In this document: positions 24,014 through 36,000 of the stretch, piece by piece
Numbering within the stretch: the first letter of the stretch is position 1
Layout: every line of letters starts with the position of its first letter
From: Melitaea cinxia
Taxonomy: Eukaryota > Arthropoda > Insecta > Lepidoptera > Nymphalidae
Direction of reading: 5' to 3'
DNA: 64,000 nucleotides
NCBI RefSeq assembly: GCF_905220565.1
Contig: NC_059416.1
Location: 3,596,001-3,660,000 of the forward strand
Position numbers and translations under genes: made by a program
The notes under the pieces: generated by a model
Seen by the model: only the letters and a program-made list of their open reading frames with translations
What the model was told of the DNA's origin: nothing
Database searches by the model: none

Positions 24014-27000
24014 CTGAAAATAAAACATGATTAAGGTTAAATAAAATCAATTGAAAAGTATGGATATATAAAAAAAAAAAATTCTAAATTTAAATTTAGA
24101 CGTTTTTTAACAGACTTCAAAATAGGAGGGGTTCGCAATTCGACTGTATTTTTATGTTTGGTGTCATAGCTTTTCACTGGGCGTACTGATTTTGATGACT
24201 TTCATTTTTTAATTGAAAACTGGTGACGATTATGTGGTCGAATTTAAATTACATTGAGATCTGAAAACTAATTCTTGAGAGTCTCTCATTATGTATTTAC
24301 TTTACTATTCGACTATATTTTCATCTACCTACGTTGTATTACTTGTCGATGTAATTAAAGTTGTTATTTTTTTTTTCGTTTGCGAGAAAACACAATTATT
24401 GATCAAACACATAACTGCTATAAGCATAACATTTAAACACTAGGATGATAAAGGTAACTTTCCAATTACACAAAAAGTGACGCTGTGCAACACAGTGTTC
24501 GACAAAGCATTTTCCATCAATGACACTTTCGAACGTTGTTGAAAATGCACCGATGAAAATGCCATCTAGTTTGGTTTTCAGACACTACACTTTTCCACGT
24601 AACGCTCTTAAACATGTCAATCTTTGGCAGTGTAACGCAGAGACCCTCTGTGTTAGTAAATGGAAAGCAACCAAAATATGACACAATTATAAAACTTTTT
24701 ACATTGCAACATTCAAACAATATCAGAAGTCACGTAATCATATACTAGAGCGCTTAGCACATTTTGATATTTAGCCATCGTTTCCAGATTACTAGTTAAC
24801 AACGGTTCTTTAATACAACAAACTTTTGAACACAAATTATATTGCTAGAATATACATAATATATTCAACAGAACAAATATCAAGTTGGCTCAAAGCAGCT
24901 CCTATTTTTTTTAATTTTTAAATTCTCACTTTAATGTGTTATATCAACTCTTTTATCGTTTCCCTTTGTAAATGAAAATGAATTAATAATTTTATAAGTT
25001 TAAAATTTATTTGTACAAGTACACATCAAACATGAATTATTATTGTATACTCACAGCATCTCTGAGCGTGTTCTCAGCGAGAATATATTCCTCAGATTGC
25101 GGGTTCAAGGTCATCTTATAATTAGTTAAAGTTAATCTATCTTTCTGTTTTGCTAAAGTTTCTATCACTACGGCATGTACCTAAAAGGCAAAAAAATATT
25201 GTTCTAACATTTTATTTTTGACTACATAGTTGTGTATATAGTTGTCTAAGTAGTTGATTTTTCGGTAATTGAGATATGGCCTAGCAGAAAATAGCCTGCT
25301 CAAAATCTGGAGCAACTCATCTGGGGAAGTACCTCAAACTTACAGAAGATCACAGCTAAATAATACTGTTCTCAAGTCGTTCTTGTGTTCCTGTGGTGAG
25401 TAAGGTGGTCAAAACTCCTAGCGATGGGCTTTATTAACTGCAGTAGTTGCAGGGGTTCTAGTCTTGCAGGCAGTCTTAGGCTACAGTAACCGGTTATAAT
25501 TAAGCTGCAAGTAAAATTGCTAATCACCTTAATGGTATAAGAAAAAATATGTCATTGTTATACTATAGTAAATGGACTTTTATTAAAAGTTAATGTAATC
25601 TAAATGACTTCAATGTTACCATAACCAAAGAATAATAAATTATACTATTGAAACAACTATAATATATTAAATGGCTAGTTTTGAAAATTAATCATGCTAT
25701 GTAATAAGTCTGTGCTGTGTGGCTACGGCACCAAAGAATATAGCCACCCCCTCTTTTCCCGTGGGTGTCGTAAGAGGTGACTAAGGGATAACAAGGTTCC
25801 ACTACCACCTTAAAACTTAAGAAGCCGACCGATGGCGGGATAACTATCTAACCGCTGCCTTTGAAACACATAGGCCGAAGACGGGCAGCAGCGTCTTCGG
25901 TGCGACAAAGCTAGCCCTGCGGTCACCAAACCGCCTGCCCAGCGTGGTGACTGGGCAAAACACATGAGTTCACGCATTTTTGGCGCGAACTTGTGGAGGC
26001 CTATGTCCAGCAGTGGACTGCAATAGGCTGGAATGATGATGATGATGTAATAAATCTAAATTGATTGTGGTTGGGAACACGGAGGGCAAAAGATCGCGCG
26101 GTCGTTCACCAACGAGATGGGCAGACCAAGTCAAAAACTCATCTGCCAATCTAAGTTTTACAGAAGTTTTAAGAGACGCCATGGATAGAGACCGGTGGAG
26201 GTAAGTCATCCGCTCCAGATGCAACCCTGATGCTGACCACAATCCTCAGACATGAGGGAGACAAGAGAGAGAGAAAGAGAGAGAGAGAAATCTAAATTGG
26301 CGTATAATGTAAACTCATTTATAACATCAGACTGACTTCCATTCTAACAAGATTTTGGTCTGACGTAAGTGTTGTTTTACTAAAGTGTATTTTCTTTTTC
26401 TACTTAAATTGAATAAATTTATCTTTCTTACCTTATATTTCTGAGCTAATCGCAGCCTATCTTCGGAGCTCTGTATCTTGTTGAGGCAAGTGGCCAGCAT
26501 TTGCTTACTGGCAGACAGTTCACTCAATCTAGACAGTAGAGTCTCAATTGGTATGTGTGATGATACCGTTGTACGTCCCAGCCAATCCTGTTGGATTTAT
26601 TAGTTTTAATTTATGCTCCTTATTTTACATAAATTTTCAATTACTCGATTATTATTAGTTATAATAGTTAATGAAACACAAACTTTACAACTACTACTAA
26701 AACTACTTAACAAAACTAACTTTTTTCGTAAACAAAGATTCAACGATGTCCCACTTGTTAGAATTGGCGTGAACGTTTAACACAACCCAGTCGTACTGCA
26801 ATGGAGTCACCTGTAAAATACCTGTATAGTTATTATATTATAGTATATTTTTTATTTACAAAGGTGGTAAATAAAACTGGTTCGAATTGAAAAATCATTT
26901 TTATCATAGATAGCCCATTTACAGAGGAAGGGTATTTTTTTCCCCGTCCAATTAACGCGGGTGGAATCGCAGGGCACGGCTAGTAATATTATAAAATATA

Positions 27001-30000
27001 TTAAGTCTCACTTGTTGTCGTTGGCAAAGCGTGAGCGGTGACATCATATTACCAGCTCCTTCGGTCCAATGGTTCGTACAACAATACGACAGGCAGTGCA
27101 GTGTTGATTTGTTGTTCAGCTCCGTTTTATTGGCACATTTCTGCCACTCTGTCATATAGTATAACAGACATATAGTATCGATAGTTATAAACACAATGCA
27201 TAATTTAACAGTGTACTCTTTTCTATAAAGAAAAAAAAAAAATACAAAATACAATACAAAAGTAGGCTTTTTTTGTTTAAATATCAGTTTTAGGTAATAG
27301 CCGGCTGATATAGACGCATAATTTATTAAGTAACAAATATACATGCTTCAGCCTGTAATATCCCACTACTGGGCATAGGCCTCTTTCCCCATGTACGAGG
27401 GGTGGCTGAAAAGTTCTGAGCCTAGGGCATTAAGAGTCTAGATAAAATTATAAATAAAATTTATTTTTCAATATAGTCCCCCTGGACTTCAATGCACCTT
27501 TGACATCTTTTATAGAGGGCTTGTATCCCTGATAAAAAGTAACCCGCGTCTTTGGCTAGAAAATGTTCATTAACGGCCACCTTCATCTCTTCATCATCCC
27601 CAAATCTTCGTCCCCGTAAGTCTTTTTTCAAATTTTTAAATAAAAAATAATCGCTAGGTGCCAGATCTGGACTATAGGGAGAGGGTGATTCACTTCATCA
27701 AAGCCAGTTTCTCGCAAGGCTTGCCTCGCAATGCGCGCCGTTGAACCGGCGTGTTGTCTTGCATAAACAAAATTCCTTGGCTGATTTTACCTCTTCTTTT
27801 TTCGACAATGGCTTCGCGAACTTTTTTTAAAAGCCCAGTATAATACTCTGCATTTATTATAGTTTTTTTTGGAAGGTAATCTATGAGCATATCGCTGACA
27901 TAGTCTTGTACGGTATTTGGTTCCTCCGGTGACCCTCCAGTCAATAGGTCTACTGGTATCCGTAATTCTCTACCGTAATTGACATACGCCGGGGTAGCTT
28001 TTATGCTCTCATGCTCGGCGGTTCGGTACGACAGAAGGAAGAGTGGTATATACTTGTCCCAATCCTTTTGTCTGTCGTCTACCAATTTCGCCAAATGCCT
28101 CTCAAGGGTCTGGTTAAATCTCTCAACCATTCCATCAGACTGTGGATGGTACGCGGTGGTCCTCGTCTTATGCATGCCCAAAATTCTGCACACTTCCTGG
28201 AATACTTGCGATTCGAAGTTCCTGCCCTGATCAGAATGGATTTCTAGAGGCACACCAAAGCGACATATCACTTCTTCAACTAACTTAGAAGCGACTGTTG
28301 TAGCTTCTTGGTTTGGTATGGTGAACACTTCGGGCCATTTGGTGAATTAGTCCATGACAACCATAAAATACTTGTTTCCCGATTCCGTTACAGGAAATGG
28401 CCCCGCTACGTCAACTGCAATTCGTTCCCACGGTGCACCGACGTTATACAACCGCAGGTTCCCACGGCTCCTGGTCTGTGGTCCTTTTACAGCAGCGCAA
28501 GTAGTACATTTGCGGCACCAATCCTGTACATCATCTCGACAATGCAACCAGTAAAATCGTTCTCGCACTTTTGTTAACGTCCTTTTGACACTTAGATGAC
28601 CTCCTGATACGCCATCATGTATTTCACGGAGAACATCTGGTACTCTCGTTCTTGGGACAATTATCTGAAGGTGGAACTCTCTGCCGTTAGTCTTCTCCCA
28701 TTTGCGGTAGAGTATTCCGTTTTGAAGTATCAGACTGTCCCATTGAGCCCAGTACGCCTTAGTGACAGCGCCAGTGGGTGCAACCTCACTCCAGATTGGT
28801 TTTACGTCACCCCGTTTCTTCCATGTGACGATGTGCCGAAGGTCGTCATCTCTTTCTTGAGCTTCCCTCATAGCATCATTCTCCCAGATACCCAAAGGAC
28901 TTGTTCTTGTTAGCTGTAATGTTACTTCATTAGATTCCTGCTTAACACAATGTTTGCAGACTTCCGAAAACTGCCTTCGTGAGAGTGCGTCGGCATTCCC
29001 ATGCTCCTTTCCGCTGCGGTGTTTCGCCTTGAAGTCATACTCCTGATCCCGGGCAGGGGGCGAAGCCCCTTGCTTTTTCAGCTCCTCTATTTGTTCCTCG
29101 ATCCTCTTCATCCTTGCTATCTGGGTCTTCTTCTGCGGACAGTTGAGCTGAAGATGGCCCCTCTCGCCGCACTTGTAGCACATAACTCCAGCACTTTTTT
29201 TCGTAGGAGCCTTAACCTCCTTGACTTCCTCAGAGACCACGCGGATCTTATGGGTCTGCCGTATGTCATGGCGAACAGCCTCGACCTCCAAAGCATGCGC
29301 CAATGTTTCCTTTATCGAGGTATGGTGACGAAGCCTCACTGCAGCTCTGACCTCCAGGTCTTTGATTCCGTCGACAAATGCTTGAACAATATTCGTGTTT
29401 ACCATCTTGATGTCGGCTCCTGGGTATGACTTCCTGACGAGTTTTTCGATTTCCAACGCCCATTGTTGAAGTCCTTCTCCTGAACGTTGGACTCTGTCAC
29501 GCAGTTGGGCACGGAATACGTGCTCCAGGTGTCGCTCCCCGTATCGGGATTCAAGTGCCTCCATCAAGTCTTGGAACCCATTTCCTGGCAGTGCTTCCAG
29601 GACAGACAAAGCTTTCCCTCTGAGCGCAACAGTGAGAGCGGTCAGGCATTGCTCTTCCGTCCATCCGTTCGCAGTAGCAACAGTCTGGAATTGTCGACGA
29701 TAAGCGTTCCACGAAGTAGTGCCGTCGTATGGCGGCACTTTCACTTTTGGTCCTTGCGCCACTCCGGTAGTTCCACTAGACATCGCAATTCCTATGGTTT
29801 CAAGGCGTACTACTCTCTTCTTTAGTTCAGTGAGGCCGGTTTTCACATTTTCAAGATCCAATCCTAACCCGGTAACTCGTTCTTCCACTACGTCGATATC
29901 TTTTCGAAGCTTAGTCACCGCGTCGCTAACATCTTTTATAGCCCAAAGCGTTTTTTCTTGGAGCTCTTTTTATTGCTCTTGTAATTCTTGCAATTTGAAA

Positions 30001-33000
30001 CTTGTTTGCTCTTGTAATTCTTGCAAAGCACCACGAATTTCTGCCTTTTGTTGCTCTTGTGATTCTTGCAAAGCACCACGAATTTCAGCCTTTTGTTGCT
30101 CTTGTGATTCTTGCAATTTGAAACTTGTTTGCTCTTGTGATTCTTGCAAAGCACTACGAATTTCAGCCCTTTGCAGCTCCATTAATTTAATGAAACTTCA
30201 TAATTGAAGAGCCACTTGAGAGTCTGTAGAAGCTGCGGTGTCACTGGTGGGCGTGGTAAGGTGGGCGGATCCAGTGGGCGGGGCTTGAGACAAAGTAGGC
30301 GGAGCCTGAGTCTGAGTAGGCGGGCCTGAGCCCGAGTGGGCGGGGTCTGACTATGAGTGGGCGGGCCTGAGCCCGAGTAGGCGGGGCCTGAGTCCAAGTA
30401 GGCGGGGCCTGGGGGGCGTGGTCAGTGGGCGGGACATGATAGGCGGGGTCAGTGGGCGGGGCTTGGTCCACGGTGGGCGGAGCTTGGTCCCCAGTAGGTG
30501 TGGCCTTCGCAGCTCGTTGTGCCCTTGTCCTGACGCCCTTGAAGTCCTTGAAGTCTTCTCTCGGAGTCAATGGCATCTCCAAATCTCACTTCTGACACCA
30601 GTTGTTACGTGTTAGGGTTCGAAGGATTTGGAGAGAAAGACCTGCTGCCTCTTTTCAAGACTTTATTCACTAGCACTAGGTCCGACACAAAGCACTAGGT
30701 TCAAACACTAAGCACTAACGATGTCCTAAGTCGTAGCCAATGTCGTAGGTTTCGCTGGTACCACTCTTGATCACTAGTTTTCACTTTGAAGTCGCCTCAA
30801 AGATCGCTCAAACTGAACTGCCTCGCTCGCCTACCTGCGGCTATTTATATCGGCCGACACGAGGCTCAGACCATTCTGGAAAGTTCGCGTATGTACCCGG
30901 TTTTCGAGACTATACTTCTATATAGTTCCACAGTAGTTCCTCTAACGCCATCTAGTATTGAGTAGAGAGTTTCATGCTATCGCTGTCTTTGTGTGGTTTC
31001 AATGGTTGCCGCTAGATGGCGCTAGTTTCGTTGTGTGTTCGTAACAATAATATCTCCAACTCGTTCCTTACTAAAGCCAAGCTCTTCTGCTATCTGCCAC
31101 AATTTTATTCGGCGATCGTCCAGTACAATTTTTTTTACTTTTTCGATGTTTTCATCGGTGATTGCGGGTTCGGCCGACCCGAGCGGGGGTCATCTTCCAT
31201 AGTCTCTCTGGCTTGTTGGAATAGGCGTGTCCATCGTTTAACCGTGGCTGACGACGGTTCAGATTCTCCGTATTACACTAGAAGTTTCTTCAAAAATTTC
31301 TTTTGCTGATTTCCCCTTTTTAACGAGGAATTTGATGACGGCGCGATGCTCAAACTTCGTTAAGTGCAGTGATGACTCAGACATGGTGATGTTTACGGTT
31401 CAATTACTCAAAGCGTAATGAAGCTAATGACGTGAAACTTCGCTTATATAGTGGGTAGATGTCGTTCAAATAGCTCACAATTTTTCAGCCGCCCCTCGTA
31501 GGAGAAGGATCAGAGCTTAATCCAGCACGCTGTTCCAATGCGGGTTGGCGGATATATTCCCTACTATGAGTAACGATCCCTATCAGGTGTTCATGATAAC
31601 AACCGGGATCGACGGCTTAACGTGCTCTCCGAGGCACAGTGGGGAGACCCACAAGGACTGCACAAACACCCAGACCATGACAAACAACTGTATGGCCAAT
31701 ACAAATGTTTGTCATGTGCGGGGTTCGAACCCGCAACCGCCAGCGCAACAGGTACAATCCATGGCTGTAACCGATGTGCCAACGCGGCGTCAATATACAT
31801 ATAGTATAAAAGTACATATAATATAAAAATACATGTAATACAAAAATATATTTTACATTCCGTCATGTGACAGGGTAACAAGGACCAAGTAAAAAGTTAA
31901 ATAAGCAAAATTGTTAATAGTGACTATAAAACTTACAGTTTCACGTACCCAATAATTTAATATAATCGGAAACCATTTTAGTCTGATGCGTGTCCACTCC
32001 GGGCTGGTTAAAGTGATTTGAAAGTAAGTTATTTATTTTTCTTAACAAACCATCAATGCTGTTTCCTTGAGTCTTGACTGTGTGTTGGAATTGATAGACC
32101 TGGATAATAACATTGTGGTTATATATATTTGAAATAAAAATAAAATCATAGACCTAAGTAAATAAATATTGAATCTATATAGTATTAGTTTTGATATTTT
32201 AATAATGGTAAATTATAAAAAAATTCGGGTGCAAAAAGTTTTGAATTATATTTATTATATTAATATTACCGCAGCCTCTGGACTCCGCCCTAACATTCTG
32301 AAAATAAAACATTCATATAATAGATTAATGAATAATCATGCTATAGCATTCAAATAAAATTAATTTACATGTGTTTTTTTTAACCAGTATCCGTCTCCAA
32401 TATATATCATTTATTTTAATTTAATATAATAAAAATTTTAACTAATTAATTTTTTATTACAGTTAAAATTTTCATTAAAATGTAATCACTATAATATGGT
32501 TGAAATAAATTTTATTTTTTATTTGCATTTTTATATAATATAAACTTAAAAATATTAATTTACTTTATTATAAAGAAACGTACGTAAGTAAATCCGTGAG
32601 GTCGGTTATTTTTCCTTCCACTTGAAGGAAACTAATGTAGTGATTCAACGCGAGAGGCCTTAGAGATAGAAGTTCATAAACAAGCTTCTTATTTAGCGTC
32701 TGTATTAAAAATAACACAACCTGAAATAGAAACGAATCAATCATATAAAAAAAAAAAACAAGAAAAAAAACTATCTTTTATGTAATTATTGACTAACATT
32801 TCATAATATACCTACATTAAGGCTATTAATAACACTTATCAGATATTTAAGTAATGACAAAATATTTTATCGTTTTTACTTTATAATCGAAAATGTTTTA
32901 CACAACTGCCTTTCTTAGGTAAAAGTCAGTAACCATTATTCACTGCATTACTAGAATACTAGAATTTGTTAAATGTTGATGTCATGTCTTTTTTATGATT

Positions 33001-36000
33001 ACAACTGTAAAAGTTGATGCCATGCCATTTTTTATGATTACAACTGTAAAAGTTTGCGCCATGCCATTTTTTATGATTACAATTGTAAAATATATCGTCG
33101 CTGAATAGGCAAAACTGCTAACGTGCACAAGGGCTGTTTTGAGAAAAAACAATTTTAAGTTTTTTTTTTGCTTTAATCTGTCACAACTTTTTTTCTTTTG
33201 GGTGAAAGTAAGAACTGTTAAGGAAACATAATCATGATTTAATTTTATCTACGCAATTAATCTATTACACTGTTCGTATTTTAACTATTTACGGAGTTAG
33301 CTGTCACTTTAGGATAAATCCTCTGAGTCCTGAAAAAAAACCAGCAAGGGAAATTTACTAACCTCCACGTTAAGTTCACGGTTAGGGAGTCGCCAACTAC
33401 TAAAGACTCGACTGTGTTAACATTCTCTTTGGAAAAAAATACTAACATTATTTAAAAAATATAATAGTCGTAAACGAAAATTACTAAGAGATAAATCTAC
33501 TACAGAAAGACATATAGCAAAAAGACATTCAGCATCGGATACTAGAGAAATCTCGAAAGCTTTTCACTTTCAAGACATAGTTGCCAATTAAATAATGGGA
33601 TGATTATACTTTCATCACTTTTTATCTTGTTCCAGCCTAAATATTATTACTAATGTGAGCAACAAAAATGTTTATTATGAAATATTAACCCGTATAATAA
33701 ATAAATAACACCAATTTAACATAAATCTTTATTCAATTAAAAAATTTGTTCAAACAAAATTGTCATTTTCTCAGATTATAAATAAAACAAAAATCACCTT
33801 CCTCCGTAATTTTCCACATTTGTTTATAAAAACGTACTAAATAAAAACATAATGTAGAGTTTCGCTATTGCAACTAACACAAATAACTCCCTCTGGAATC
33901 ACTGTTCAGTTCAGGCGCTATATTGTTCTTTTATACTAAGCTTAGTTTAAAATAACAATATCACGCCTGTCGTTCAAAACAGTCATCCTAGACGGAGTTA
34001 CTTAAGTTAGTTACAATTACAAGACTCCATTTTAACAATAATCAGTATACTTATTGTAATTTAAATAAGAGATCAAAACTGAACATTATTAACTTCTAAT
34101 TCTAATAAAATATTGATTGAGAAATAATAATCTACTTAATCCTCATTAATCTCATCCTCTTCGTCAGTGTCTGGTAGCGTGTCCTGAACGTTCGCTATAC
34201 AAGGCATGTTTTTGTATTCATCGTGGTGTTCTTCTGCGATTACTTTTGATGTGCACAATTTCCATAAATCATCGTACTTCTTTTTAGAAATAGGCAGCCG
34301 AGTTTTATATATCTTTTTTAACACACTTTTGTTTTTTCCATTGACAGTTAACTCTTCTGCTTCTGTTACATCAGCCGCTCAAAAATGCTAATATCCTGTT
34401 ACTTAAATTACTGAGTAAAGCAAAAATACTAAAGCGCCATGGTTGATGATTCTTGCTGAAAGATTATTTACTTATAAGCATGAGTATACGTGATTTCAAT
34501 CAGCAGAAACTACTAAATCACCATATCTTGTGGTTTTTTCTTAAGCTCATTTGACTTAAAGGACCCGTGGTAAAAAAATAGATTCAAGCGAAAGTTATAT
34601 AAATACCATCGGTTATCAAAAGTATACTTTCAAAAATTACTAACAAACCTGAATAGGGCTTGTTGCAGCGAGCATAATACTAAACCGACAATTATACGAA
34701 AATGTGTCGAAGTAAGCCACACATTAGTAAAAAGTCGCAACACATCTTGTGAGATTTTAACCCCATTTTGAGTGCTAAAGCGCCAAAAAAATGCTCTGAT
34801 CGCCACGAGACCCGGACTAATAGGCAGAGAAAAAAAAATGCAGTCGAACCATATATATAACTCATTTTGACCAAAATGGCGCTTTAGTAGTTTTGCCTAT
34901 TCAGCGACGATATGAAAAAACTTATTTTATTAAACCTATATTAATATTATAATAGATTTAATCAAAGAAATCTAAAACTTTGACCTCAATATTCTTAGAT
35001 TTTGATATTTTTAATTTACTGCCTTTTTATCACTTCAGCCTATCGCATGAACCCATGTGTTTTGCCCATAGTCACCACGCTGGGCAGGCGGGGTGTGCCT
35101 TTTACCTGGAGAATTTTTTGCAGAATTTGCAGGGCAGAATAATATAAAATATCTAATAATTATTATAATAGTAAGCTATAATATAAGCTAGTAAACTTAA
35201 AAAGGAGTCCCGGCACGAAAAAGGGACTTATATAGTGTGATAGCCCTTTTTCCCCCCTCGAACAAGAAAGTTCCCGTTTTAACCTAAAGGGCGTGTTTTT
35301 AAAGATATAAGGGCTTTTCCAACCTTTCAACTTGGAAATTAAGTGTAGTGGTGCCATCTGTTGTCGAGTATTTGAACTTCATTCAGAACAACTATTATTG
35401 GGGTTGCATTTCAAAAGGCGCTGCGAGCAATTGCAGCATGTGTAATAATGGCGCGAAATTTAAAATTCCAATTTCAATAGTCTTAAATTACATTTGTTAC
35501 TATAATAAGGTTATTAAATTTTATGTATTTAACAGCAGTAGCTAACTTATATTTTGGAGTTAAAGCAACATAATTTTAGTTATTCAAATTAGTTCTGAAA
35601 ACATTTTGAAATTTAAGTTTTTAAATTTCGCGCTATTAGCACGTATGCTACAGCTGCAGAACCTATTGTTACGGCGGACGATAATGTCGAGAACATTCTA
35701 GGTGTGAGAAAGAAAATATTCTCAAACTTTCTCGAATATCCTAGAGCCTTGCTTTCTGAATATATAAGAGCCCGGTGACGCCCGCCAGAAATAGTTCGAT
35801 TTGAATAGCGAAACAAGCGATTTCGAAACGAAAAGGAAAGAAGTTATTTAAAAAAAAATGCGGATTGGAAATTTTTGTTAAATACCCATGCAAAGCCGGG
35901 GCGGAAAGCTAGTAATACAATATAATAGTCTTTTTGTATGAAATAGGTTTAAAGAATATTTATTTTCTCATTGAAAATACAGTCACTTACATGAGAAACT

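Larger units (their letters stand above)
27890..31046 (-). mobile_element. Ty3/gypsy LTR retrotransposon remnant (one LTR, gag, part of pol)
   Basis: Order on the minus strand: 5' LTR (31046-30603), primer-binding site, proline-rich and coiled-coil gag leader, gag with a zinc knuckle, then directly the end of RNase H and the integrase, stopping inside integrase. Protease, reverse transcriptase and most of RNase H are absent, and there is no 3' LTR. It lies in an old mariner within intron 5 of SPE-39. Confidence 0.88.
27396..31498 (-). mobile_element. Tc1/mariner element, itself interrupted
   Basis: Terminal inverted repeats CGAGGGGTGGCTGAAAA (27396) and the complement ending ccgcccctcg (31498), with TA target duplication at 27394-27395 and 31499-31500. 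Mariner sequence proper is 27396-27890 and 31047-31498; a retrotransposon remnant lies between. About 0.95 kb of the usual ~1.3 kb remains, so the middle of the transposase gene is gone. Confidence 0.88.
27343..31800 (-). mobile_element. Family 4 repeat split by a mariner insertion
   Basis: The repeat runs 27343-27395 and resumes at 31499-31800. The gap is the mariner at 27396-31498, bounded by a TA on each side. Joined in order, the two parts match the intact copies at 13613 and 22106. Confidence 0.85.

Noticed and set aside
26952..27344. 130-codon minus-strand frame taken as one protein
   Set aside because: Only 27012-27148 is a real exon; the upstream part is intron, low in complexity and preceded by a splice acceptor.
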